A stretch of 64,000 nucleotides of DNA from Fasciola hepatica (GCA_948099385.1 CANUEZ040000020.1:9255501-9319500), one strand, 5' to 3'. Positions 1 to 13,276 are shown, counted from the first letter of the stretch. Program-made: numbers and translations. The notes: generated by a model not told the origin, from the sequence alone.

Positions 1-2537
1 TGGAAAATCCCAAGCTTTCGAGGTAGCCTTCAGTTCCTTTGTCTGAGCCAGAGCGGGGTGACAGCAGGCCGCCCGAGCTCTCCACATATGCTTGTCTATC
101 CTCCCTTTCTCATTTTTAACCCTTTTCGGTTCCCCGCGAGACCCTCAGCCAGCTGGCCGGTGTCTAGTGCAGCAGTCAACACACGGTTGGAATAGTTGTG
201 TCATGTGGCCTCCGCTCTGAAGATACTCCGGTATTAATACGCCTACTGTTCACGGCTTTTGGCTAAACGTCGCTTATATCGGTTGCCTAAATGAGGAAAG
301 TAATGACCGCAATTTTAGAGTTTGTCTTCAGCGACTTCACTTTTTCTGTTCTCCTCCAGCCTATGCCTCAATAGCTATATCAAAAGTCAGCGTTAATTTG
401 TCCGCTACTTTGTTGGCTCAGTTACAACCAGAATATTCACTGATACAATCTCCCCTGACAAGCCGCTCTTTCTGTTAATGATGGGTGCTCACCTGCACTT
501 AATCCTCTTATCTCAGGTTATAACTCAGCGGCTTAGTTTTGCTCTTCTTGTACTTCTTCCGTAAACTCGAGCCTTACGATGCAGGTTACTATTATTCAAT
601 AACCAATACTCGCTGATTTGCGCATATGCTCATGGTAAGTCAAGACCCCATTCCACCCGGAATCCATAAGCTTCTGATTTCTCATGACCCCAAGGAAAAC
701 CGGCACGTTCGCATCCACGTAGAAAAGCCGCACCTTAACTCGGAATGTGTTTTCCTTTTCACTATTTTTGCCGCCCTCGCCCATAGCTGGTACAGCGATC
801 AGGCTGCTGTCTACCTTTTACCCCATTATTCTTTTTGAGCCCATCCTCTTCTATTATTTTATTCTTGGTTCTAAAATTGGCTCCCTCTTCTCATCCTACA
901 CTCACCAACTAAGTTACTTCGCACCCCGGCTAAGCCTGCGCTCAGTATCTCTATTATCGCCCAACTACCCTGCAAAACTACCAGTCTGCTTCCTTTGATC
1001 CCCCATAGATCGGCCCGCTGGTCGCCAGGTAACAAAATAATCATTGTCTGGTTTATGTTAAAATGATAGCCGTAACCCACAACCGGAACATTCCACGGAC
1101 TGCCGCACTCCCGACCTCTTTCAGATCACAGTGGCTACCTGGGTAGCCATCAACCAACTTGACGTTACCTTCGGCTCTCCGGAGGGACTTGAAGACTAGA
1201 ACAATTGGATTGACCATGGTTTAAACCTATACTCACGTCCGCTGACGCTATGTGGAACACCTCACATGGCTAACCAGTGATCATGATACTATAACCGGAG
1301 TAACAATCCCTCCTGAAAGTTTCACCGAACCGCAGGGTGGATTCCTGGCACCAATCACAGCCTCACGCCCGCTCAATATCTATTGCCCTTACTCCATACA
1401 AGCAGTTCAGTTCATTCCGCGTTGCAGTACGATATCAATGACCGGAATCTTGCCATCGCTGTTGCCCTCCCAATCTACCACTCCCTTTTTTCAACCTAGC
1501 CTCTTTTTGCCCGCTACCTTCATAATTCGCTACTTGCCATCAACTGTAACAAAGGCCTTGAGAAACAAAACACCCACTACCTGTAGTCAACCGGAACTTG
1601 GTTAATAATTATGTTACCATGAGTACAGAAAATCTTACATCTACATTCTTCCAACTTCCGTTGTTCACTCGGGCCTCGCCCTCTCCCAGTCACCTCTGTT
1701 TCCCCACCCCCCTATCAACGCTGCATATTCGCTTGAGCGCATCAGTAGCTTTTGTCTCCAGCAGTCTGCTTTCTCGAGTGCTCCCCCTTGGAAGTCAGTT
1801 CTGCCTCCGTTCACTACTCGTGCTCCGCAAAAGTACGCTGCATTCCTCGTGATGATTTTGACTTCGTGTAAACTTCCGTATGGCACTGATATCACCTGTA
1901 CAAAAAGGTCAATCTTATTATCCATCCGACTCACTTAAATTCATATCACAGGCCCCCTCCACAATTAGCTATCCAAGGTTGGACCAATCTTCTCTATACC
2001 CCGCTGGCATCTCCAACTGTAACTTGATAACCCCAAATAGGCTCTATTTTTAACCGTGTATTTTGGTAAAACTCTCGCCCGGTTCCTCGTTGTTGATCCT
2101 TTAGATACTCAGTTGGTACACCCTTGCATCTTTTTCTGGACTCCTCAACTCGTCGTGGCCAGTCTTCGGCTCGCGTAAGGTACATTGTATATTATTCATG
2201 CCTCAACTCCTTGTCCATGTTTTGATGTCCGAAGCCTGTTGCTTCACCGGTACTTGCGAAAGTTACACTCCTGCCGTTCTGCTGTATCTCTTGTATCAGC
2301 ATTCTCACGTTTGTTCATCCGTCCGCAACACCCTCCCCAAATTCGAAACTGATCTTCAATTTCCGCAATAACCATTTCCACTTAAGTACATTCAAAGGCC
2401 GCCCAGCTTTATTGTTTTATTTCTGCTACAGTGTGATTTCAAAATTTTAAAATTCTGAATATATCACATTGTTAAGCACTGCCGTATTCTCTGCTCGCAC
2501 CTTCTGCATGTGTCTCGACCTCGGTCAAGGAGTACAC
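1..2537. other. No gene recognised; pyrimidine-rich on + strand
   Basis: I see no recognisable gene, RNA or repeat boundary here. The + strand is visibly rich in C and T, which creates long stop-poor frames full of Ser, Pro, Leu and Phe, such as 1,252-1,605, without any family motif. These frames are best explained by composition. The stretch may be decayed repeat DNA of the same kind as 4.2-5.4 kb and 10.4-12.3 kb. Confidence 0.5.
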
Positions 2538-2619
2538 AATTATTATTATTATTATTATTATCATTATTATTATTATTGTTATTATTATTATTAGTACTAC
2601 TATTATTATTATTATTATG
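2538..2619. repeat. Imperfect (ATT)n microsatellite
   Basis: About 80 bp of ATT units on the + strand, interrupted by single substitutions (TCATT, TTGTT and TTAGTACTACT). It encodes only poly-Ile in one minus frame, which is not a gene. It could be the simple-sequence tail of an old retroelement on either strand, but no element body is recognisable beside it. Confidence 0.9.
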
Positions 2620-5600
2620 AGCACAAACCAGCCTGGCTGACGACGGGAAGCGAAAAATCCATCATCAGCGCAACCGTGGCGAGCCTCGTGGAAACTATAC
2701 ACCGCGTAAATGACGACGCGTTTAAAATAGTCTATAGAGTATCTGCAAATTCGCCAGAAGTCGTTCAAAAACAGCATCAGTCAAAGGCATGAGCTGCATC
2801 AGCCAGACCACTCAATCCGTCGCCTTTTTTGAAGCTTCTCGTCAAAGCACTCAAACTGCCGTGGTCACGACCCGGGACCTATCTTGGAAGGCAATGTGAC
2901 CCAAAAATCTGGTCCTTTGGTTGAAGCGGGAAATGGGTCTAGGATAAACTTCATGGCCCGTTTAGATAATGTATCAAAAACCTTTTAGGCGGTGTACTTT
3001 CCAAGAGTTTAACACGGATTCCTGACAACAAAGATCGTCTTGTGGTGGTGCAGGCCGCCCTGGACTTTTTTGAGCAATGAAGCAGGGAAGGTAGAAAGTC
3101 AACAGACCCATAAAGGAACTAGTTTCGCAGCCTGGAAACAAGGCAGGCCGCTTTCTTTAATGTGAACATGCCAAGTAGGTGTCCACTTATTCGGCCAATT
3201 TTTAAGTACGTAAACGTTTTCCGTCAAGTGCAGCCCTGTTAGCTTTTCCGTGTATCAGATGATGATTGTTATGGTTTATTGGCTGAGCGTGGTCTTGTGA
3301 GCGCAGACCGGACAAAAATGGTTTGGCTTGCAAGTCCCACGGGTTGTCGTGGCGTGATTTGCTTAAGCCACTTGTTGTGGCGTACAAAGGGTTGGTTGTG
3401 TTGGCTTCTAACGTCGCTTTCATTGATGCGAGTGTCTGCTATTGTGATATTACCGCGAATGATTTCATTACCCAATGAAGTAGGCTGCTCTGATGCTGCT
3501 ATTATACTAACATTCACTACACATCTATTCTTAATGCTAGTTTGACTAACTTTTAGTTGCTCTACTTGGTTTATTTGGTTTCAAGTCATTGGCAGCTCCA
3601 TTGGCCGTCACCATTATCTGTCCTGTGCTAACTGAACTGAACTGAATGAATTCTGCTCCAATCGTAGCGAACTGTTTTCCCGATCATTACACTGAGCAAA
3701 CATGATTTTGTCCGCTTCTTCTGTTTAGATTCGAATTGGCTTACTTTAGGTTATTACAATAAGTATATTATTGCATGATGCCCGTTCACAGATTTCTTCC
3801 CCTCGATGGCTTTTAGTGCTCCAGAAGCTGAACCAGCAAACGGCCTGGCCCGCGCTTCTGATTGACATTTTGATATCCGAATGCCAATCCATTGTATTCT
3901 CAAAGGACTTGCTCTCCAGGATCCCTCTCAACCTGGTCGCAAACTCCTGACCTACTTGACCTCCCCCGTTAAGTGGTCAAGCCAACACAAATAGAGCTAA
4001 TCCCACCGGCGGGGCTCGGCCAGATCCACCGCTTTGGTTGGCGCTGTTCGGGCTTGCACGGCGCTCGCAACGATGAGCAGGCATATCGTGGCTGGTGAGT
4101 AGCCATCCTGCCAACGAAAACAGCCTTCGGTTCAGATGCCCGGCGCCGTCAGCTCTATTTATCAGCACCGGCCGTGGATTACGAGCTAATCTCATTATGT
4201 TTGTGCCGCTACAAATAAGTCGCTGCCCCCCCCCCGGATATCATCGATTTTCCATCGTGATAGCTTTCAACGTCACAGATAAAACTCACCCCTTAGCTGC
4301 ACCGGCAAACTTTACTACTCAAATGATGTACAGCCCAGTCACAATATAGCGATCCATCACTTTTTCCTTAAAGCCTAATTATAGCATATAGCATAGCATA
4401 TTCGAATACTCATCGACATTCTTGTCGTATCCGTCACTGTCTACCTTCCCGAGTTTTCACTTCAAGCTACAAACTGGTTCTTTCTGTAAACAGATCTATT
4501 ATACATGACAAAACCCGTCATTTTTATCGTCTATCCATACATTCAACCACTGATACGTTTATTATTGCGATCTACTTCTGTACTTCAATCTCCAAAGACA
4601 CTTTACTGTGAAACAATATTATCCAAGGCATGCTAACCTTCAGGGATTTGGTGATTTCCTACCCCAAATAACAGTTTCACTGTTCACCCACATAGAGCAC
4701 TTGCGTTTCAGCATTCTAATCTTCCGAAGCATCATGCCCTCTCCACAGAAGCACACCTGGGATCCACTTGTGAAGCGAAGCTTGGCTTTGTCGTCATCAC
4801 GCGATTCAACCTTCGGAAGCACGACCAATGAATAGGCATTTACCTATAACCTTAATATCTCTGTCGCAAGCTATTTCTCTCAGCTGTTTCCGTTCCTACG
4901 CATCCAGCGGCTGTTTGTCACCCAGTTCCCATTTTCAGGTTGAGAAATTACGACCCACGTCATAAAAATAAATATTTTGCTTAGCTTCTACTCGCTTTCC
5001 CCAGGCTACTTCTTTCATCACCACTCAGTCGGTCTCCCTCACGATTTTTTGTTCATCTGGTGTACAACAAACTCAGCCAGTATCTGACCACCGAATCATG
5101 CAACTGTTCTTGTATCTTGGTCCATTTCATGCTGCATCCGACGCCCATTCCTGTCCACCGTCTGATTTTCATTCTGTATCACTCTTACGCGCTACAACCC
5201 ACCATGGCTCACCTAGGTCCCCTGGAAAATTCTTTAATTTTCTAAGGTAAACGAAATATTTGCCGGTCTCGTTTGATCCTCTAGTCGGAGCTGTCTTTTT
5301 GCACAAGATTTTTGCCTACTATTTCTACTTCCGGCCGGTTGCACTTGGTTTTGGTCAGCTTGACCAGCTGACCTTGGATTTAACTTTGCAGGGCGGGTTA
5401 CCACGACCGACCCACCCTGGGTCTTTGCTAATTAAAATTTCAGAGGTTTCATAGTAAGTGTCTATGAGCGATGAGCTTATTCTCTGACTCTCTTTCCGGC
5501 TTTGTTTATCCGTGACAACTAACTTCTGCTTCTTCCGAAGTACTTTCGTTACCTGTTAGGCTATGCCCGTCCGAACCGTTACGCTGTCCGCGGTTGTTCC

Positions 5601-7498
5601 AAGACTGTCTGCCTAAGAGGGGCTACTGCGAAGTATGGCTGCGTGACTTTTTGCGCCGCTATACTACTGCACATTTCAGGTATCGTATAGTATGTAATTC
5701 CGCCTTATTCTGTATTACATTTTACCCTGTGGTGACTTGGGGTTCATAAATCATTAGTTGAACGATAATCAGCAATCTTACAATTTGCGATCCCAAAATT
5801 GTTCGGTTGAAAAGCACGCCTAAAAACAGTCTCGGTTAGGCAGCCGTAACAGAAGGCTATAACAATATGTCAATCTAAAACTTTCCTCTACACTTTATCG
5901 AGAGCACATATTTTTCTTTTCCCCCGGAAAATGAGGATTCTGCTATCACTTGTACCATTTGGTAGTCCATTGAGGCATGCTTCGGGGCCGTCCTAAATAA
6001 TCTATTTGGTTACGATGACGTAATTCTGCAACTACCGTGAGTTGTTTTGGGTTGGAATCCGGCGACCAGAAGGGAGGCCGAAAGGGTCGCCGCCCGTGAC
6101 ATGTAGTCCATGTCTGGGTGTTTTGATGATGCCACTGGAAGTTTGGTGTGACTAATATTTCTCAGCAAGTCGCCACATGCGGTCCGAGAGTCGATCGCCC
6201 TGTGGGACTTCGTGATGGCCCACCTTTCGACTAACCTCGGGCTTGAACTTTGCGTAACAAGTTGTATATTGTAAGGGCAGTCAAGTTAGGTTCCACCTTG
6301 GATCGCTATTGTTTGAGCCGTGAAAAAGTGGATTTTCTGGCAGTGTCCTTGATTTCCACCACTTGTCTCCTGCAGTTTGCCCATGTGTCAAGCAAAGAAG
6401 TTCAACTCGTTGGCAGGTCATCGAATAAATTTTGTTACTAAGTAATGGTTGTAGCGATATTCTGTTTGCTGTAGCCCGATCACGGCATATCTACAGTGCA
6501 CAGCACAAAGGTTATGGATATCGAAGACGCAAAATCAATGAACCGGCTTCTTGTTTGATGTTGACACTGAAGTGCTATTCGAGCCCGGCGACGCCTAACT
6601 GTGGAAAGACTGTGCATTTCTCAGATGACTGAAGACATCTGATTGACCAATCGTAAAGCTGTAGACAGTTTTCAATAATGGAACAAATATTGTCCGATTT
6701 TCTCGGTTGGCCGACGGTTGGTTTTCGTAATAACCGTAATAAACAAGACTGACGGGAGGTACTGAAATTGCCGACACTCTGAACTACGCGAACGAAAGTA
6801 GCAAGAAGACCAGGGCTGTGGAATGGCACGTTGGCTGTGTTGCAGAATGGGTCTGTAGAAATACATTGAGTCAGAGATAATTGGTAGACTCAAAGATGAC
6901 CAATCACGAGCAGCATCCGTCAGACTTGTTTGCAGCAATCCTTATTGGTTGAGGCTCATCTGCGCACGTAGCTACAAAGCCGTACGAGGCAGTATCACGT
7001 GTGACAGCTGATGGATCACCATGGTGTCGCTGAACGCTTGTGTCGATGTTGATTTGGATCACGCCTGCGAATCAGACGATAGTCCTCAGATTTATTGAAA
7101 GCCCATTGACTTTCCCAGATAGAGTTTTTTGACCGCCAAAGCATTTTAAGTTAGTGATGCACCGCGTAACTTGAATTTGGTTTCATCCCAACGAGATTGG
7201 TTTCTTTGTTCTTTAGTTTCCTAGTTGTTTTTCTGATCAAATTTATCGTTGCACACCTTTGAGACTACAGTCTTTCGTTTCGGACCGTTTCGTTCATCTA
7301 TCTTCAGGGTACTTTCTTCGTAGTTATTAGTCAGTTCTATAGGTTTCTAGGAATTTAATTAGCTATTTTGCCAGAACTCCTCCCGGAGCATCACACGAAT
7401 TCCAAAGATTTTTTTGAACACTATTATAGGCCTACTCAAATCTCATTCAACGTTACAGTTAAGAAACCGCTAACAAACTAAATAGACGCTCTATTCCA
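2620..7498. other. No gene recognised
   Basis: No frame here has a motif I recognise. The frames between 3,202 and 3,545 lie on both strands in a G/T-rich segment and none looks convincing. The part from about 4.2 to 5.4 kb is pyrimidine-rich on +. A short AGCATAT-type tandem sits near 4,383-4,402. The minus-strand frames at 6,575-6,938 overlap one another in three phases and show no family motif. Confidence 0.45.
3991..4060 (+). repeat. GC-rich repeat unit, copy 1
   Basis: This GC-rich stretch shares the core GATCCACC.CTTTGG, preceded by a GGCGGGG-type block, with 10,165-10,245 in the same orientation. In both places it is followed downstream by more than 1 kb of pyrimidine-rich DNA. This suggests two copies of one larger repeat with a GC-rich head. 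Identity was judged by eye over about 70 bp. Confidence 0.45.
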
Positions 7499-7510
7499 TT
7501 GGTTGACATC

Positions 7511-9196
7511 ATGGAGGACACTAGCCATGGTGATGTTGTTTATCAGGACTTTAAGGACGTCAGAATAGGTCTCACAATCCCGGATGACAATATCGTCAAG
7601 CTCACTCCGTTATTGTGTCTGATAGACCCCACTGCAAACCATACACAACAGCAGTTTGAATCTGCCACTGACTTCCTTGAATCTGTTTTTACCCGGATCT
7701 CCGGGCTTATCTCAAATAGCAAAAAATCTATAGCTTCTATTCCTCCAAACAAGGCCCCAGTATCACACTTGAAGTCCGGCCTGCCCCGAGCCGCTGGAGT
7801 CGAGCATCATTTGTGCACTAGCACAGGGCTACACAACAGTTCACTGCGTCACACTTCCTATCTTCTAATTCTCTTTCTACCAAATAGCTAGGGAATTTAC
7901 CGAAATCAGTCTTTGCTTTCTTTCCAAGCCGCACACTAATCAGTCCCGATTACGGTCGACAGGACTCCACTTCGAAGGGAAGTGTCAAGGGCTACCATCC
8001 AAACAATACCTCTCATGAGTACTCCACAGACCAATCTTCTACAGAGACCAGCCTCAGCTGTGCAATCATCATCCCTCAACCCGATGCTCCCAGCACCGAT
8101 TCGTACAACCGTCGACCTTGACAGTTCACCCCTGTCGGAACCCCGGGCAGCATTCACCGGACGGCAGGTAATCCTAGCGGCAGCTTCCACCCCCACCCTT
8201 TGCATATCCACCCTCTCTACTCCTAAAATCGGCACCGTAGATCGGGAACTAGGAACCTCCTCATCACCGACCATAGCTCCACCAAGTAAGCGGATTCGCA
8301 GGGTGCAGGCTACTCCTACTCCATCTACCTCATCCGGCTGGGACCATCAGCCCGTCCCCATCGCCCTGACTGGATTTCCCATGGACTTCACAGAACTTAC
8401 CGAACCAACGAAACGCGCAAACGTGAGACCCACTCCGGTCCGTCATCGCATACAAACAGATGGGGTCAAGCCTCGCTTCCACGGTCCCTATCAAGCAACC
8501 GGCAATCAAACCGGAAAGCAACAGCCAAGCTCCTGGGAACTTTCGGCAGCAACCGCACCGATCCGCCCATAAACCTGCACCCAATCCCGTGGGCTCCAGG
8601 TAAATAGAAGATTCTAGCTTCGAGACACAAGCACCAAGCTTACTCGAGCTACACCTGAATCGTTAACACACTGACAATACTGCCCGACCCACTCCCAATT
8701 CCTCCCAATATCAAGCCTCCCCAAGGACCGAGTCGTCTGCTTTTGGTCCTTGTTCAGCACCACCACGTATACCTCCACGGATATTACAAGTTGCCGTGAT
8801 GCCAAACACGGTACCGAACAAACCTTTCCCCCTGACTCAGCATGCTTCCTCACCTGTACTTTGAACGGGTTGTTCAATATGGTCCCTCCTCTGGCCCTCC
8901 GGGACAAATTTTGCCACCTAGCTAAACCGTTTTTGGCTAATGCTTCTGGAATTCCATTTCCCTCATCCGTGGACCACCTGAATGCAGTCCTCAACCTTTG
9001 CCCAAGCCCCAACTTCCACTTCGCCATCGGATCGCTCCAGTTTTTGCTTCTTTACCCACTGCTCAACCACAACCTCCACATTGCGGCAAGTTCCTGCAAA
9101 ATGCTCCGACCGTCCCTAAATCTTTACCGCTACCATCTTCCCTTAGTTTCGTCCGCGCTTCACCTATCGCATCCAGGATTCGGCCATTTGAAGTAG
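7511..9196 (+). pseudogene. Decayed coding region, possible LINE ORF1
   Basis: Three long open stretches share one reading frame: 7,511-7,891, 7,982-8,572 and 8,750-9,196. They are separated only by short pieces with stops, as expected of a single ancient coding region of about 560 codons. The first ATG (7,511) has A at -3 and G at +4, a good eukaryotic context. The middle part is rich in Pro, Ser and Thr and carries a basic patch (PPSKRIRR) that could be a nuclear signal. Such low-complexity, basic proteins are typical of ORF1 in CR1-type LINEs, and a CR1-type endonuclease and reverse transcriptase lie downstream on the same strand. I recognise no specific domain, so the assignment to ORF1 is inference from context. 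Alternatively the openness could partly reflect the CT-rich composition. Confidence 0.35.
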
Positions 9197-9389
9197 AACC
9201 TCCTGACCGTTCATCAGGGTACGTCTATCTTGAAGGTTCATCAGAGCAACTAACCACGGGCACACGTTCCTCATCAGGGGCGCCGGTAAATTGGACAGAG
9301 CTCCAACTGTCTATCGGAAGCTCCTCTCCATCCGACGGCCCTTCACCACCTAATCACCATGAAACCACTGCCTTATCTACTCCGTCTTC

Positions 9390-9701
9390 TTGTATAAGCT
9401 GCTCCATAAGCGGTCAATTTCCCTTAAACCTGCAAGCTTCTCCCGTGAAACCCCTTACTCACTTCACAGAAAGCCTTTTGCCGTCCCTTCTAGTAAAGCT
9501 AAATCGGCCATACTGCCACATTATTTCCTTCTTGCTCACTCAAAGTTCTGGGATAAGTTGCCCATCAACATTCGAGCTCCACAGACCAAGTCCCAATTTC
9601 TACGGGTTCTCATCCCATATATCAGCCCCACCAGTGAAATTGATTCATCTAATATGTACATAGCTGAGGACTTAGCATATGAGAGAGGCCTCGACTTCTA
9701 A
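9390..9701 (+). pseudogene. CR1-type LINE ORF2 C-terminal fragment (possible)
   Basis: The frame ends with a segment containing KFWDKLPINIRAPQTK followed by FLRVL and then a stop at 9,701. This resembles the conserved end of CR1/Jockey-type ORF2 proteins, where a W/F-x-x-LP-x-x-I/V-R/V motif is followed by an F-x-x-x-L helix. Upstream residues (VPSSKAKSAILPHYFLLAHS) fit the basic segment normally preceding it. If correct, this is the 3' end of one LINE copy, while the endonuclease and reverse transcriptase at 12.4-14.8 kb belong to another, because the order would otherwise be reversed. No reverse transcriptase motif is readable immediately upstream. Confidence 0.35.
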
Positions 9702-12462
9702 GACCAACTCCTTCGCAGACCCTGCTCCTCCCAGTTGAAGACACAACCAACGATAAACAGTCCCATCTAGCCGATTGAATTCTCGCCGCTTGATTAGCCG
9801 TGACCATTGCCATAACGAGTAAACGGAATTGAAGCGTCGTTATTTTTATATACCTTGCTTCCCCATTCTCTCGTAGTCTGAGTTGCTCTTACGCTTCGTT
9901 CTTTATTGGTTTCCATATGACTCCATTAACCTTTAATCCACAGCAGGGGCAAACCGTGACTGCCTTTCATTATCTGTTTTCCTTTCATAGCTCTCTTATG
10001 TACATTTCACCATCAACGTTGGTATACTCGCCCGGACAAAGCTGATGCATGGTTGGTTACTAACTGCTGGCATCGCCATCTGAGTCCCGCCGCTACCTGG
10101 CGTCTGATCGCGGGTCTTATAATTCCATAGATGAAGTATGCCCCACATGAGCAACCACCAGTGAACATTAGAGTCATCCCCAGCGGGGCGGGGCGTGGTC
10201 AGATCCACCACTTTGGCCCTAACACATTGGGCTTTCAGGCCGACTGCTACTGTGTGCAAGTGCAATTAGGCTGGTGGATCATACCTCCAATGTTCACTTC
10301 GAGGTGTTTTCAGGTTGGGTTCCCAGCACACGGCCAGTCCCACCCACTGGCACCGGTTGCGGATCGCATGCTCCAGTGCTTTCAAAAGCAGATCGCACGC
10401 TCCAACCATCCTTGTTCCGCCACCGTACACCCACCTATTACCCTTACCGCTTCCATTTATGCTGTTCTATCGCGGTATGCACGCCTACTCATCTCGTCTT
10501 TGTTCTTATTGACTCGCATTATGTCACCTCTTATTGCACGCCACTATCGTCCTACCCACTTTACTCTGCCGACGATCGCCTATATTTCTTTTTCCAACCA
10601 TGTCTTCAGTGCCAGCTTCTAATCCTTATTCACTTGGTATCGTACTTTGCCCGTAAAGCTCACTGATCCCATTCTTACGCCTCACTGCCTACCGTTCTAT
10701 CAACTCCTCACTCGTTCTCTCTTCTCACGCCTAAATTCATTAAGCTCCATCCCCACCAGCGCCCACGGCTGATTCTTATATTAGAACTCACCGTTCCAAA
10801 CTGCATCTCTTGCAGCCACGTTCATTATCTAATCACCACCGCCGTACTTCCCTTACCTGACCCCGCGATTCCTCCGTGAATCTTTCCATTGAGCAACGCC
10901 CTGATTAGCATCCTCCAGCTGCATCCACTTGTGCAACTGCCTACAGGCCCGCAGCTCCCAAATTCCATGTCTTCAACTCCAACGCCTATTCATTGCTCGT
11001 GCCCTGCCTTCATCCACCGGTTAACCTGTCCTGATGCTTCATTCTTCTCAGTTTTTTTTGTGTTTCACCTACAGTAAAGCCATCTGATTGGTTGTCACTC
11101 ACCTGTCACTTCGGTCTAAGCTCTCAACTCCTGTTTCGTATATTTCTCGCCACAGGCTTTTTTGACTTACAGGCTATTCTGCCTTTCCACGTTCCACTTA
11201 ACGCAAAATCGTTATTACGCCATTGTTTTCACTCGCAGTTTCAACCCGTTTGACCTGCCATCATCCGATTCCACTTGTAGTTCTTCTGCTAATTTCTCTC
11301 CCATAATGTTCACTGTCACAGCTGCCGCATCTTTGCACTGCAAACAGTTCCACCTCCAGTGTACCTTTCTCCACTTTGTTCATTCTGAGATGCCCAGCCA
11401 TTTCCAACGCCATCATCTCGCCGAATAACTTAAGTCCATTCATTAAAGCTTTTCCTCATGTCTCACTCACATCAATCATATTATTCGGTCCATTCTTACC
11501 TGTACTCTTCGATAAATTCCTTCATTGTCCCCCTTTTATGGACTTCTCTTTACAGTCGGCACCACCTCTGTGCTTCCGAAATCTTTTTTCTCTTTCCCTG
11601 TTGGCCCGCTACGTTCACCTGTCACGAAGAAAATTCGCCATGATATCCCAAGTTTAATTCTGCAAACAAGTGATCTAACATCGCCTGCCCATTCCAATAA
11701 CTGATTTTTTCTGGGACTCCATTGTTGTTACTTCTGCTCCCCTCATATATACACATACACATGCTTTCTGTCTGCTTCCTGCAGTTCCTCTCAGACGATT
11801 TCTTTAGCTATCATCCTGCTGACCTTCATGATATGCGTCCACCCCTTCCACACCCCCGCCTCACATCTACCGTATTCATTCCTTTCGAATCTGTTTTTCA
11901 TCTGATCCTCCCTTTACGTCTTCTATTGCTCTCTCTGTTTCGCAATGAGTATTTTGCTTTGTCGGCCGTCCATCTATTGCAGAGTACCAGGGCTGTTTTG
12001 GTATCTATTTAGTTGCAGAGCATCTCACTTTCTTCTCCATAGTCTTCCACTACCGTAGTTTCTTATGCTGAATTCTAGCCCCTCTCATATATATCAGTCG
12101 GTTTTCAGATGTCCCTACCTGGACCAGTCAGAATCCCTATTTGGCCTTGACTATTAAACGCACCGGGCATCCATTTGAATACGCTCTTGGTTTAGTTTAA
12201 ACTCCTTAAATTTTCTTTGGTGGGCATACACTTATCACGCCCGTATCCTTCTTTATTCGCCCTTCTGAGCCTTTTATTCTACTTCTGCCATGCAAGTTTC
12301 TACTTTTGCGTGAATTATGTCTGTCCATTCTATGGCTTGTAAAATTTGGTCATGCATCTGGTGCGCTTCGGGTTTCTCCGAAATAAACCACTAATAATGC
12401 TAAGAACATAACCAAATACACCATCCATTTCTTTCTGCCAAACTTTCACTCTCCTCCCAAAA
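9702..12462. other. Pyrimidine-rich stretch without recognisable gene
   Basis: No gene is recognised. The + strand is strongly biased to C and T: the 60 bases from 11,521 contain 42 pyrimidines. This bias leaves many overlapping stop-poor frames in all three + phases (10,131-10,666, 11,162-12,012) with no motif and no phase preference, so I treat them as composition artefacts. A GC-rich unit at 10,165-10,245 repeats 3,991-4,060. Confidence 0.5.
10165..10245 (+). repeat. GC-rich repeat unit, copy 2
   Basis: Same core as 3,991-4,060 (GATCCACCACTTTGG here) after a GCGGGGCGGGGCG block, in the same orientation and again heading a pyrimidine-rich stretch. A small internal duplication around GATCGCATGCTCCA / GATCGCACGCTCCA follows at about 10,360-10,405. 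Confidence 0.45.
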
Positions 12463-13276
12463 TTGCCCTCACTTTGTGCGCCGGCTTTAGACCTACATTC
12501 GGATATCCTACTAGTTACCGAGCAATGGTTGGCTGGCCACACACCATTAAACCATGTTTCCATACCAGGCTACAAGTCCGCCGCCAATGGTAGGTCCGGC
12601 CAGCGGGTAGAAGGCTGCATCATCTATATCGGACACATATTCACGTGGAATAGATTCCACCGTCTTATTCTCGACAACATTCGTGACTCGGTCTGGTTCA
12701 CTATCGAAGGAGATCAACAACTACTTCTTACAAGATGCCCCTACCATCCACCGAACCAGGATATGCACGAGTTGACTGTAATAATAGACGCATTCAACGG
12801 CCTCTGACCTCCATATAACCGCTAAGATCTTAGCTGGTGATTGTGTTGTCCCCGAAGTTTACTAGCAATTCTTGACACCCCCCCCCCAAAAAAAACTCCA
12901 TGACTTTCTTTCGTGTGTCCACGTTGGTTACTGGGCACATGTTTTAGCCCACACCCGAGGGAAAAATACACGAGGTCTAATCTTCACCACTGGTATCAAG
13001 AACTTATACACTCAAATCTTAGGTCACCTCATCGGTTGTGACCATAAGATGGTGTCCTCAGTTTTCACGGCTCCCCGGCTTTACACCAATAAGTCAGCGG
13101 AAAAGCACCTTCCAGTTACTACTAAGCACTATCGCAGAGCTTTCTGGAACAGTCTGCTCCATTTTATCAGTTCCCAATACTGGGACGGATTCTTCATATC
13201 TAATGACCTGGAGGTAGCCTTTGTTCTATTTTATTCTAATCCTCATTGCTGGTTCGACACAGTCACTCCAGCCTAA
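12463..13276 (+). pseudogene. CR1-type LINE endonuclease domain, decayed
   Basis: Two frames carry matching pieces of an APE-type endonuclease, which nicks target DNA for target-primed reverse transcription. At 12,463-12,807 the segment DILLVTEQWL matches the E-T/Q-W-L motif, and LLLTRCPYHPPN matches the YRPPN motif. After a frameshift at a C10-A8 tract (12,878-12,895), the frame 12,872-13,276 contains GHLIGCDHKMV, matching the S-D-H motif with Ser replaced by Cys. The order and spacing agree with a CR1/Jockey-type ORF2. The frame change and the substituted catalytic-motif residue show it is dead. The reverse transcriptase relic at 13,374-14,474 continues the same element. Confidence 0.6.

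Noticed and set aside
2472..2777. Minus frame with a long Ile run like a membrane protein
   Set aside because: The hydrophobic run is the translated ATT microsatellite.
10131..12012. Many overlapping Ser/Pro/Leu/Phe-rich frames on +
   Set aside because: All three phases are similarly open because of the C/T bias, so none shows coding preference.
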